Of a stretch of DNA of 64,000 nucleotides, positions 1-6,969 are shown in pieces. Each line of letters begins with the position of its first letter. Within the stretch, counting starts at the first letter, position 1. The translations under genes were made by a program, and so were the position numbers. Under the pieces are notes generated by a model. It had not been told where the DNA came from and did no database searches. It was given only the letters and a program-made list of their open reading frames with translations. The DNA comes from CAMCTV01 sp964420985 (GTDB taxonomy: Bacteria; Bacteroidota; Bacteroidia; Flavobacteriales_D; Sanyastnellaceae), in contig CAYQUT010000005.1 of assembly GCA_964420985.1 (NCBI GenBank), positions 62,001 to 126,000 of the forward strand. Direction: 5' to 3'.

Positions 1-80
1 CCTTTGGAGGATTGCTTCTCAAGCATTCGCTTGATGATCTCTATTTTTTGCGGGTTATATGCTTCAATTATCTTTGCCAT
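1..80 (-). CDS. Partial unknown protein, N-terminus only
   Basis: An ATG at 78-80 on the minus strand opens a frame that stays open to the window edge and gives 26 residues beginning MAKIIEAYNPQKIEIIKRML. It overlaps the end of the preceding minus-strand gene by 17 bp, as expected for the next gene of the same operon. The visible part is a charged helix. No function can be given. Its existence shows that the left-hand operon continues beyond the window. Confidence 0.6.
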   Translation of the reverse strand, partial: MAKIIEAYNPQKIEIIKRMLEKQSSK

Positions 81-414
81 TTTTTATTTGTTTTAATGCG
101 ATGTGTTTTGGTATTACCTGAATAAAGCGAACATGATTTACGGATGCCGAGTAGTTTTGAATACTGATGTATCCCTGATGCTCGTACAACTGCTCGTTGG
201 TTCTGTCCACACTCAAATCAAAGATTCCGAACTCGGAAGTGATATTGATATTAGAAGGTTCATCCACCATGATGTAAAACTGGTTGTAGGCTTCAATATC
301 CACATGCTCGTTTGGTTGTAACACCAAGTGGCGAAAGCGGATGTAATAGTTTTTTCCAAATCCCAGTTCATCCATTCTGCGGGGGATGTATTCCAATGCT
401 AATGCTATGTTCAT
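64..414 (-). CDS. Small beta-rich protein of the virion-like operon
   Basis: The protein has 116 residues, no signal peptide and no membrane helix. It alternates short hydrophobic strands (YYIRFRHLVL, FYIMV, FGIFDLSV, HVRFIQVIP) with polar turns, which suggests an all-beta fold. It overlaps the upstream gene by 4 bp (ATGA), so the two are translationally coupled. I do not recognise the family. From its size, fold type and context it could be a minor capsid, spike or vertex protein; that is inference only. Confidence 0.6.
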   Translation of the reverse strand: MNIALALEYIPRRMDELGFGKNYYIRFRHLVLQPNEHVDIEAYNQFYIMVDEPSNINITSEFGIFDLSVDRTNEQLYEHQGYISIQNYSASVNHVRFIQVIPKHIALKQIKNGKDN

Positions 415-755
415 GATTTGCCTCCTTCTTCTTCAATTTCAATCCACACATAGACATTGACGATGTATTCAAAATCTCCTTTGTTCAACTCACCAATCCG
501 GTCTTTGTATATTCCCTGAATGATGGTGCTGTCTCCGTCCACAATCACAATATCCTCTTCGGTTTTACTCTGATGAGTAAATGCACTTGCTTTCCAGTTT
601 CGGTTCTGAGAAAAATCTCCTGCACCAAGGTTCTCATCTGTTTGCAGATGGGTAGCATAAAAGATATTTGCCTCTTCGCAACTTTGCAGTTTCAGTTCTC
701 CGATGAGCGTATTGCGCTTAAAAGGAATAAGTGATTTTAAAATTTCTGCTCGCAT
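411..755 (-). CDS. Small beta-rich protein of the virion-like operon
   Basis: The protein has 114 residues, is soluble, and has an acidic C-terminus. The C-terminal half shows strand-like segments (IVIVDGDSTIIQGIY, FEYIVNVYVWIEIEEE). It starts 7 bp after the 70-residue gene and overlaps the next gene by 4 bp. The family is not recognised. It may be a structural or receptor-binding subunit of a particle if the operon encodes one. It has no enzyme motif and no metal-binding cluster. Confidence 0.6.
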   Translation of the reverse strand: MRAEILKSLIPFKRNTLIGELKLQSCEEANIFYATHLQTDENLGAGDFSQNRNWKASAFTHQSKTEEDIVIVDGDSTIIQGIYKDRIGELNKGDFEYIVNVYVWIEIEEEGGKS

Positions 756-762
756 GGTTTTG

Positions 763-975
763 TTATTGCTTTGCTATTTGTGCTTCTTTTGGTGTCACTC
801 CGATGACTGTTCCGTCTGCTCCGGTTGTTCCATCCGTTTTGGGTGTTTTTATCAGGCGACCTCCAACTTCAATTCCGATGATGCGTTTGGCATTTTTCGG
901 GAGCTTTACCTGAAAGTGCTTCACCTGTCCGGCTTTGGTAATGCGTAACTGTGTTATTAAAACTTGCTCTTTCAT
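763..975 (-). CDS. Very small beta-rich protein of the virion-like operon
   Basis: The protein has 70 residues. The segment VKHFQVKLPKNAKRIIGIEV has the same strand-basic turn-strand shape as SKTYELDKNIKAVKGVLIT in the adjacent 128-residue protein, so the two may share a fold or be distant paralogues. The tail is rich in Gly and Thr. It overlaps the upstream gene by 4 bp. Function is unknown; a small structural subunit is one possibility. Confidence 0.55.
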   Translation of the reverse strand: MKEQVLITQLRITKAGQVKHFQVKLPKNAKRIIGIEVGGRLIKTPKTDGTTGADGTVIGVTPKEAQIAKQ

Positions 976-1358
976 GATAACTCGTCCTCCATTTCACAGT
1001 CCAGGTATAAGGACACTCTGTAAGGTGCAAAGGGTGTTCTCAAATCATCGGCATCGGTGAAGGTGAGTTTTACCAAACCATTTCCCGGTGCTACATTTCC
1101 CAAATCATAGTAGCGTTGTTTTGGAGCTACGTTGATTCCGGACATAAGCAGTTTGCTTTCATAATTATCAGGGAAGAACTCTTCTTTGTTGATCTCAATC
1201 TTTTGAGTTCCCCTGAAATAAAGTAAGTCGTCCTTATCCGATGTAATCAGCACACCTTTAACCGCCTTGATGTTTTTATCAAGCTCATAAGTTTTGCTTA
1301 CCGTCTTGTTTGCATCGGTCACCTGAAGGTCAAAGCGTTTCTTTACTGGTTTTAACAT
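972..1358 (-). CDS. Beta-rich structural-like protein
   Basis: The protein has 128 residues, is soluble and looks all-beta. It has repeated strand patterns (KTYELDKNIKAVKGVLIT, DLLYFRGTQKIEIN, GLVKLTFTD, YRVSLYLDCEME), about the size of a single jelly-roll subunit. It is the first gene after a strong hairpin that separates it from the 239-residue protein, and it is coupled by a 4-bp overlap to the gene after it. I do not recognise it. A capsid, penton or spike role is inferred from context alone. Confidence 0.6.
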   Translation of the reverse strand: MLKPVKKRFDLQVTDANKTVSKTYELDKNIKAVKGVLITSDKDDLLYFRGTQKIEINKEEFFPDNYESKLLMSGINVAPKQRYYDLGNVAPGNGLVKLTFTDADDLRTPFAPYRVSLYLDCEMEDELS

Positions 1359-1408
1359 CTCTTTTTATTTTTACTGTTTTTATTAATTGCTTGTGTCGCT
1401 GACGTCAC

Positions 1409-1459
1409 CTGAGTCCTCCGAGTTACGCAGCACATGTGGCTGCGTAACTTCGGACTCAG
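1409..1459 (-). repeat. Long hairpin directly after the capsid-like gene
   Basis: The left arm (1409-1431) and right arm (1439-1459) are near-perfect inverted repeats around a 7-nt loop (ACATGTG). The inner stem CGAGTTACGCAGC/GCTGCGTAACT is followed by a short bulge and an outer CTGAG/CTCAG pairing. On the minus strand it begins about 8 nt after the stop of the 239-residue gene. No T-run follows, so it is more likely a processing, attenuation or mRNA-stabilising hairpin than a classical terminator. Confidence 0.75.
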
Positions 1460-1467
1460 AACTCCGG

Positions 1468-2187
1468 TTATGGAGTAGTGATAGTGCCATGCAATCCAAC
1501 ATACACATGGGTCTTAGGATCTAAACCCTCCATTGAACCCAAGTCGATGGTTGCTTCGATCAGGATGTCATCGTGGATCATTCGTGGATTTGCCAGTTTG
1601 TAATACCCAACAGGAACGGTGTTCATTGTTTTGGTCTTAAAAATGGTATTCACGGTTTCCGGCATGATGATTTTTTTGTTGCTTTTCAAAGAGAACTCTC
1701 CGTTTGATAAAGCAGCGAAATCTTCAATACCATCATATTTCGCTCCGATGATTTTATCCTTGTTTACCTCGGCAGGAATTCCGGCAAGCAAAAAGATTCC
1801 GCTTACAAGCAAAGCTTGGTTTTTTGGCAATTTGGCATTGCTGATGTTACGCAAGCCAACCTCTTTGTCGTCTTGTGTTTCAAACATCTTGATGGTTTTT
1901 GAGTTCACCGCTTTGATGCTGTAAATCACAGTATCTGCCAAACGCAATTCTCCTTTCATCAAACCATCTTTAATGTGTTGTGGCAACTCATTAAAATGTT
2001 TTTCCATTTCGGCACGTGATCCTTTGCTTGCAGGAACACCGCTTGCCAGTTTGTTGATGGTGCGCATACGCTGAATTGGATTCATGCGTCTTAATGCGCC
2101 AAGCAATTCTTCATTGTCAACTGCATCCAAACCTAATAAGGCTCCTGCATTGTTGTATTCTTCTACTCCGTCTAATACGCCTAACAT
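1468..2187 (-). CDS. Capsid-like candidate: helical N-terminus plus beta domain
   Basis: The protein has 239 residues, with no signal peptide and no obvious membrane helix. Residues about 1-75 are charged and helical. Residues about 80-239 look all-beta with hydrophobic strands (TVIYSIKAV, ALLVSGIFLLAGIP, ILIEATIDLGS, HVYVGLHGTIT). It sits in the middle of a dense operon and has its own 3' hairpin, as a highly expressed product might. No family is recognised. A major coat protein of a tailless virus-like particle is the best guess, but size and position are the only support; structure prediction would decide. Confidence 0.5.
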   Translation of the reverse strand: MLGVLDGVEEYNNAGALLGLDAVDNEELLGALRRMNPIQRMRTINKLASGVPASKGSRAEMEKHFNELPQHIKDGLMKGELRLADTVIYSIKAVNSKTIKMFETQDDKEVGLRNISNAKLPKNQALLVSGIFLLAGIPAEVNKDKIIGAKYDGIEDFAALSNGEFSLKSNKKIIMPETVNTIFKTKTMNTVPVGYYKLANPRMIHDDILIEATIDLGSMEGLDPKTHVYVGLHGTITTP

Positions 2188-2289
2188 ATTGTTTCGTTTT
2201 TATTGGTTATTAATTATTTTCTTTTTTTTGTGATGATGCTCCGACCCGGAGAGGGATTTAGATTCTGTTAAATTCAGTTCAGGTATTTT

Positions 2290-2916
2290 TTAAAAATTCT
2301 GTTCGCTTACGTCCAGCATTCCTATTTCTCCATCCAATCCGCCTGAAACAGATTGTTTGGCTTCAAATTTTTTGGCTGACTCTTCCACCTGTTTTTCGAT
2401 GCGGTCTAACACATTCAGGTGATCGGCTGCGCCCTCCAGTTCTTTGCCATTGGGATAAGTGAAGTATTGTACTTCGCCCATACCATTTGTGCCTTCTTCG
2501 GATTTCTCTTCCTCTTTCTTTTTGCTCTTGATGATTTTGTCAAGGAACAGTTTTCGTTTGAACTCTTCTTTGAAAGCTGCCATGCGTTCTTTCACGCCTT
2601 CGAAGCCTTCTTTTTCTGTTCCGTTCATTGCCCCGGCAACTGCCTGATAACCGCCCGAAGCCATCATGCCTACACCGAAAGCTGCTGCTCCATTACTGCC
2701 CATGTAATGCCCAACACCTGTTACTGCAATTCCCACCAAGAAGGAAGAACGTCCGAGTACCGCACCTGCCAAGCCTCCACCAACTGCGCCAATCAAAATA
2801 TCACGTCCTGTTTCAAGAGCCGTCTTTTTGAGATCGCCTTTGGCATGCTCCGCAGCTACTCCGTCAAGGAGTTGTTTTTTCTGCGCTTTTTTCTCGTATG
2901 AATTTTTCTTCTTCAT
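2290..2916 (-). CDS. Glycine-rich membrane protein
   Basis: The protein has 208 residues. It has a basic N-terminus, a Gly/Ala-rich hydrophobic stretch at residues about 38-98 that could form two or three membrane passes (ILIGAVGGGLAGAVLG, FLVGIAVTGVGHYMG, AAFGVGMMASGGY), then a charged Lys/Glu-rich C-terminal half. The layout resembles small glycine-zipper membrane proteins. It lies 26 bp from the transglutaminase-like gene. The family is unknown. It fits a membrane-associated virion or pore protein, which is inference. Confidence 0.55.
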   Translation of the reverse strand: MKKKNSYEKKAQKKQLLDGVAAEHAKGDLKKTALETGRDILIGAVGGGLAGAVLGRSSFLVGIAVTGVGHYMGSNGAAAFGVGMMASGGYQAVAGAMNGTEKEGFEGVKERMAAFKEEFKRKLFLDKIIKSKKKEEEKSEEGTNGMGEVQYFTYPNGKELEGAADHLNVLDRIEKQVEESAKKFEAKQSVSGGLDGEIGMLDVSEQNF

Positions 2917-2942
2917 GTTTTTTGATTTTACTTTTTGTTTTA

Positions 2943-4739
2943 TTAAAGCAATTCAACTGCTTGCTTCTTTTGTTTTTTACTCTTAACCGCTGCCTTTTTA
3001 CCTCCTTTCTTCTTTTGCTTCTTGCTCTTTGGAATTCCTGAGAGTGCGGGTTTGGCTGTTTCTTTTTTGCTTCCGGTGACCATTCGGTATCCTGCGTATA
3101 TCAAGCCTAATGCGCCAACTCCGATGCCTACTGGTTTAATCCATTTTTTATTCTTGTCCCAGAATCCTTCAGGCTTTGAAGTATCACCTCCTGATGAAGC
3201 TTCTCTGTTTGCAGATTTGTTTGCGCCTGCCGAATCACCGGAACTGTCTCCACCTGCATCTCCGCCACCGCCTGATTCTTCGTTTACTGAAGGTGTACTT
3301 GTTTTAGTAGTGACCATTGGTTTACTGCTGTTACTGTTTGAACTTCCACTGTCGAAATTCATGTCAGCAGATCCGCCACTTTCTCCTGATGAAGCAGATG
3401 CTCCACTTTCACCGCCACCACCACCACCTGATTCGCCTCCGCCACCTTCGCCACCGCCTTCTTCAAAGTCCTTTGCACCTTTGTCTTTTTTAGGAAGGAT
3501 ATTTCCGATTCCTTTTAATAATCCTGCAATCGCTGTAAGAATGGTTGTTGCTGCTGTTACGGATGCTGCTGCTGAGTAAGGTTCTCCAAGACCGTTTAGC
3601 TGATCTAATGCTTCGCTTTGATAGATGTCGCTCCCCAATAATTCTTCTGTTGAAGAGTATTTGTTAAGTCCGCTCATATCATCTGCAACATATCCAAGTC
3701 CGCTTACCTGTTTATCTCTGTTGCCTCTTCCGGTAAGGATTGCCTTTTGGAAGTTTTCAGGAATGCCACCCGCACCATAGAAGATACCTTGCAGTTTGTC
3801 TTTTACTTTTTTCAATCGCTCAAATTTTCCCATGTCAATGCCTCGCTTGCGGGCTTCATCATCACTCAGGTATGCATAGCGCAGACGCTGAGCAATCTTG
3901 AACATGTTTGTTTTCAGAGCGATTAAAATTCCGTTTCGGATAAGAACCGTTGCAGGATTCAATCGGTTGGTGATGTGCAATCCCATTTTTGCAATGGCTT
4001 TGATACCACCTTTTTTGTAAGCTTCTTTTATCGCTCCTTTTTTGAAGACCTGTTTAAAGCCTCCGCTTTTTTGTTTTGGTTCTCCGCCTTTTCTTTTGAA
4101 AAGTCTGCCGAGTTCTGCCATTGCTTCACGGTCATCATATATCCCGATCAGTTCAACAGCATCGATGTTTTTGTTTGAGGAGTCACTGACTCCGTTTAAA
4201 TATTCTAAGTCCATTTTTGTGTCTTTTTTTTCGCTGTAGGGTTCTTCGTAATCAAAATGTCTCACTACACAGTCGATGGTGATGTAGCTGCCATCACTTA
4301 AAGGAACAATCGGGTAGATGTGCTGAAAGTGATCCTCTTTGTATTTGGTGATTCGTAGGATATGTCTGATTTTTAAATTGCTCAGAATACTGCTGATAAA
4401 CACCGTGTAACAATCGCAATCCACACCGTATTTCCTGTCGTGCCATGCTCTTGCCGGACTTCTGATTTGTTCCTTTCCATCTTCATCTTTGCGGTAAGCA
4501 ATATGGTCGTAAACAAACTGCCATATAGCTTTGCAGGTTTCGTACACCGTACCACGCTTCAACTGCTTTGCAATTTTATCAGTATGAAAAAGCGTTTCTC
4601 TAACTACCTGTGGAATGAAGCGAATCGTATCAGAAACAGTCGCACCTTGCTTTTTAGTAATGGTCATACCCATTGCTTTAGGGAAAAGATGATCGAACTC
4701 TGCACCGCTTTTTATTTTTACTTCTTCTCTGCGTTCCAT
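2943..4739 (-). CDS. Transglutaminase-fold protein with Gly/Ser linker, one TM helix and Lys tail
   Basis: The protein has 598 residues. Residues about 45-180 show a transglutaminase-like/papain-like core: a Cys in GVDCDCYTVF (Cys108, with Cys110 nearby), His140 in DHFQHIYPI and Asp156 in ITIDCVV, in the order and spacing of the Cys-His-Asp triad. Residues about 425-520 are Gly/Ser-rich low complexity. A single membrane helix lies at about 535-555, and the last 44 residues are packed with lysine. There is no signal peptide. Such enzymes act as proteases, peptidases or cross-linkers. Here it could process or anchor a particle, or bind nucleic acid through its tail. It overlaps the upstream gene by 1 bp. 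Confidence 0.65.
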   Translation of the reverse strand: MERREEVKIKSGAEFDHLFPKAMGMTITKKQGATVSDTIRFIPQVVRETLFHTDKIAKQLKRGTVYETCKAIWQFVYDHIAYRKDEDGKEQIRSPARAWHDRKYGVDCDCYTVFISSILSNLKIRHILRITKYKEDHFQHIYPIVPLSDGSYITIDCVVRHFDYEEPYSEKKDTKMDLEYLNGVSDSSNKNIDAVELIGIYDDREAMAELGRLFKRKGGEPKQKSGGFKQVFKKGAIKEAYKKGGIKAIAKMGLHITNRLNPATVLIRNGILIALKTNMFKIAQRLRYAYLSDDEARKRGIDMGKFERLKKVKDKLQGIFYGAGGIPENFQKAILTGRGNRDKQVSGLGYVADDMSGLNKYSSTEELLGSDIYQSEALDQLNGLGEPYSAAASVTAATTILTAIAGLLKGIGNILPKKDKGAKDFEEGGGEGGGGESGGGGGGESGASASSGESGGSADMNFDSGSSNSNSSKPMVTTKTSTPSVNEESGGGGDAGGDSSGDSAGANKSANREASSGGDTSKPEGFWDKNKKWIKPVGIGVGALGLIYAGYRMVTGSKKETAKPALSGIPKSKKQKKKGGKKAAVKSKKQKKQAVELL

Positions 4740-5230
4740 TATGCTTTTGGCTGACTAAGTGTTAGTGTATCTGTTTTTGTATAGGGAACTTTTTTCCATC
4801 CCAAATCAATTGTGGTTAGTGTCTTGACATCAATCTTCACCGGCTCTTTATTTTGTATGGCTCTTAAGAGGCTGCCCGACAGAGAAAAAATATTCATCAG
4901 CGGGACTCGTATCATCATTTGCTGTATCACTGCCTCACCGAATGCAGGAATACTGATGTCTTTGTCAACTACCTGTGATGAGCCGACTGTCGTGCCTTTG
5001 TACATGAGCTTGATAAATGGGAACTTGATTTTAAAAGGAGTGCGTGTCGGATTTTTTAATTGCACGTCAACTCTGATGGTTAAACCTGAAAGATCAAGCT
5101 TGTGTATTTTCGCCATCGGCACAGTTTCCAGTTCAGCATTCATTTTGTTCAGGCGCACTACATACACCGTCCCGCCAATGAGCGCACCACCCACTACTGT
5201 TCCTACTGCTATTTTTTTCCAAGTCTCCAT
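4739..5230 (-). CDS. Membrane-anchored LEA2-like beta protein
   Basis: From the ATG at 5230 the protein has 163 residues. A longer frame opens upstream, but the ATG at 5230 overlaps the preceding stop (TAATG) and directly precedes the membrane helix. The helix is at residues about 5-25 (IAVGTVVGGALIGGTVYVV). The rest is beta-rich, with a pattern like LEA type 2/LEA14 proteins (LSGLTIRVDVQLKNPTRTPF). In bacteria this fold occurs in anchored envelope proteins of unknown function. It is co-transcribed with the transglutaminase-like gene. Confidence 0.55.
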   Translation of the reverse strand: METWKKIAVGTVVGGALIGGTVYVVRLNKMNAELETVPMAKIHKLDLSGLTIRVDVQLKNPTRTPFKIKFPFIKLMYKGTTVGSSQVVDKDISIPAFGEAVIQQMMIRVPLMNIFSLSGSLLRAIQNKEPVKIDVKTLTTIDLGWKKVPYTKTDTLTLSQPKA

Positions 5231-5415
5231 TACTTCTTTTTTAATCGTTCGCTGATATAATCTCCCGCTACTTTGAATGACATCCATATCACTCCGCCAA
5301 CAAGTGCTTTAAGCGCATAATCGGCAAGCCCTGAGTAGTCCAGGTTGGCAAGCAGAATTGTTCCGGTGAGAAACATATTGCTTGTGCTGTCTGTGCTTGT
5401 TTGATTTTCTTTCAT
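5230..5415 (-). CDS. Small single-pass membrane protein
   Basis: The protein has 61 residues, with a hydrophobic segment in the middle (YALKALVGGVIWMSFKVA) and a basic C-terminus ending KKK. It is the first gene of the transcription unit that runs leftward to the window edge. It follows an untranslated leader with a promoter-like block at 5445-5479 and has a purine-rich AGGAGGT about 5 nt before its ATG, which is unusual here. Function is unknown. Confidence 0.55.
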   Translation of the reverse strand: MKENQTSTDSTSNMFLTGTILLANLDYSGLADYALKALVGGVIWMSFKVAGDYISERLKKK

Positions 5416-5444
5416 GTTACCTCCTTTTGTTTTTAGTTTACGGA

Positions 5445-5479
5445 TACAAAGTTGTAGCGGTGGTCTGACTCACTTTCCG
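5445..5479 (-). promoter_or_regulatory. Promoter-like block, copy 1
   Basis: Read on the minus strand it is CGGAAAGTG, 12 nt, then GCTACAACTTTGTA. A second copy with the same spacing lies at 6358-6392. The ACTTTG part resembles the Bacteroidota -7 box and the GGAAAGTG part sits near the -33 position. It lies 30 bp upstream of the first gene of the virion-like operon. Confidence 0.6.
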
Positions 5480-5529
5480 CTTTGGTAAACGGTTGTCCAT
5501 CTTCTGAATTCTTTTGCACTCAAATGGGT

Positions 5530-5754
5530 TTATTTGGCTTTCAATTCTCCGGGTATTCCGAACTGTTCCACAATTTTTCGTACTTGTTCAATAGTTAAGT
5601 AACGTTTTTTTTTCATTCCCCATGCTTCATTAAATGGTTCTAACCATCTTTGAAAAGTTTTAGGTGGCACACCATAAATCTCACGCAGTTCCTTGCGTGT
5701 ATAGGTTTTTAGAATGAATGTTCTTTCTTTGATTTCTTTTGTTTGCTCGCTCAT
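5530..5754 (-). CDS. Small HTH-like regulator, paralogue of the 10887-11093 gene
   Basis: The protein has 74 residues. It aligns along most of its length with the 68-residue protein at 10887-11093: TRKEL-x2-Y, then F-x3-L-x-PFNE, then a RY-x-T-x2-QV-x-KI stretch and GxP. The pattern looks like a compact helix-turn-helix or excisionase-like DNA-binding protein. It lies 2 bp after the 186-residue gene. A regulatory or excision role is inferred; the family name is not known to me. Confidence 0.6.
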   Translation of the reverse strand: MSEQTKEIKERTFILKTYTRKELREIYGVPPKTFQRWLEPFNEAWGMKKKRYLTIEQVRKIVEQFGIPGELKAK

Positions 5755-5756
5755 GA

Positions 5757-6317
5757 TTACAGGATGTATTGAAGGTTAATGATGGTGATTTGAAAAATTT
5801 GAAGGAGGTCGAATTGCTTTTGCTCGATAAGCATTTTGCGGTAGCGCAGAAACACCATGATATTAGGCGATTCCATGTATTTTAAAATACCGTTTGCCAA
5901 GGTGGTGATGCCTTCGTTGTAGTGAGGTACGGATTTGCGTTGTTCTTTTACTTCCTCTAACCAAGAAGCTGTTCCGACTAATCCATTACGGTAGTTAATG
6001 TTTAACCAGTCGATTGGTTTGGAGATGTATCTTCCTTTCCTACGAGATACAAAACGTTTGGCTAAACAGATGCGTTCAACAAGGTCTTTGAAATTTCGCT
6101 TGCTGTTTCTGCTGTTCTCAAAATGCTCTGCGAGTAGTTCTTTTAGTTCTTCTGTTTCGTTAAGAGAGAACTCTTTGTTGTTCCATAAACTGCTGTAAGC
6201 TAAAGTCCATAATCCGTGCACCAGTTTATCAAGATCAGGAGTGCGACCTCCTTTGATAAGTTTTAACTGAATTACTTTTGCTTCTTTTTTCTTTTGTGTT
6301 TTTCTAACTGCGCTCAT
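5757..6317 (-). CDS. Unknown protein, first gene of the regulatory unit
   Basis: The protein has 186 residues, is soluble and basic, mainly helical, with a Lys-rich N-terminus and a central KPIDWLNINYRNGLVGT segment. No enzyme motif was found. It follows the second promoter-like block and is nearly fused to the small HTH-like gene, so the pair probably forms an early or regulatory unit for the operon to its left. A replication or DNA-binding role is possible but unsupported. Confidence 0.55.
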   Translation of the reverse strand: MSAVRKTQKKKEAKVIQLKLIKGGRTPDLDKLVHGLWTLAYSSLWNNKEFSLNETEELKELLAEHFENSRNSKRNFKDLVERICLAKRFVSRRKGRYISKPIDWLNINYRNGLVGTASWLEEVKEQRKSVPHYNEGITTLANGILKYMESPNIMVFLRYRKMLIEQKQFDLLQIFQITIINLQYIL

Positions 6318-6357
6318 ATGAATTGTTTTTATTTGTTACTCGTTTGGTGATTACGAG

Positions 6358-6392
6358 TACAAAGTTGCAGCAACTCACATGGGCACTTTCCG
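6358..6392 (-). promoter_or_regulatory. Promoter-like block, copy 2
   Basis: Minus strand: CGGAAAGTG, 12 nt, GCTGCAACTTTGTA. It matches the block at 5445-5479 at both conserved parts with identical length, while the 12-nt middle differs. That pattern fits selection on two protein contacts rather than a recent duplication. It lies 41 bp upstream of the 186-residue gene. Confidence 0.6.
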
Positions 6393-6540
6393 GTTATTAC
6401 CCATAACTGGATTCAATTACCCACTACTAAAAATTGTTTGATGTAATTCGAGAAATTTTGAAAAAACGCACGTAACTTGATATAATTTAATTTTTTGGAC
6501 GTAAGCGAGAATGCTTGTCCATCAAGTGGTGCAGATGGGA

Positions 6541-6568
6541 AATAAAAAAGCCGGAATTGCTCCGGCTT
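6541..6568 (-). terminator. Rho-independent terminator
   Basis: The stem AAGCCGGA/TCCGGCTT with a 5-nt loop is followed, on the minus strand, by a run of T and A. It ends the minus-strand operon that closes with the ASCH gene 33 bp upstream, and so separates it from the virion-like region. Confidence 0.85.
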
Positions 6569-6600
6569 CATACTTAAAAAATATTGGTTTGATTGTCTTT

Positions 6601-6969
6601 TTACAAATAAACGTAAGATTGAGGAGGGACAACATTAAAGTCTTCCCTGATAGATAAAGGTCTTTTATATCTTTTTGTGCTTTTTATTTTAATTGCATGT
6701 GCTATTTCACGGTCAGCAAAATATTGATAGAAGAAGTCCTCCGTTATTCCTGAATATCTTTTAGTTTTTCTCCATATTTCCTGTGGGTTATAGCTGAGTA
6801 TGTCTTCAATTTCAAATTCACCAATCACTTGTTGCACAGGAGAAGAGGCATAAACAACAACTGTCTTTATTTTAGGATTTTTGAATATGACTTTACGAAA
6901 TTCAAACTTCTTTGTTCCGTCAAATATTTTGTATGCATATTCAGGTTTTATTGACAATAATACTTTCAT
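6601..6969 (-). CDS. ASCH domain protein
   Basis: The protein has 122 residues, the usual size of a stand-alone ASCH domain. It begins with the characteristic LLSIKPEYAYKIFDGTKKFEFRK pattern (seen as the SIKPEYA and GTKKFEFRK blocks), and continues with VVVYASSP and IGEFEIEDI. ASCH domains are PUA/EVE-like folds thought to bind RNA or modified nucleotides, and some have nuclease or amidohydrolase activity. It starts immediately after the membrane-protein stop codon and is the last gene before the terminator. Its neighbours (PIN-GNAT-EVE, HNH) suggest a role in a nucleic-acid conflict system. Confidence 0.8.
   Translation of the reverse strand: MKVLLSIKPEYAYKIFDGTKKFEFRKVIFKNPKIKTVVVYASSPVQQVIGEFEIEDILSYNPQEIWRKTKRYSGITEDFFYQYFADREIAHAIKIKSTKRYKRPLSIREDFNVVPPQSYVYL

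Noticed and set aside
3022..3579. Proline-rich plus-strand frame of 185 codons
   Set aside because: It is the antisense of the Gly/Ser-rich linker of the transglutaminase-like gene; the composition is explained by that gene.
2303..6508. 13-nt match TGGACGTAAGCGA at 2303-2315 (minus) and 6496-6508 (plus)
   Set aside because: One copy is inside a gene and no longer match surrounds them, so chance is likely.
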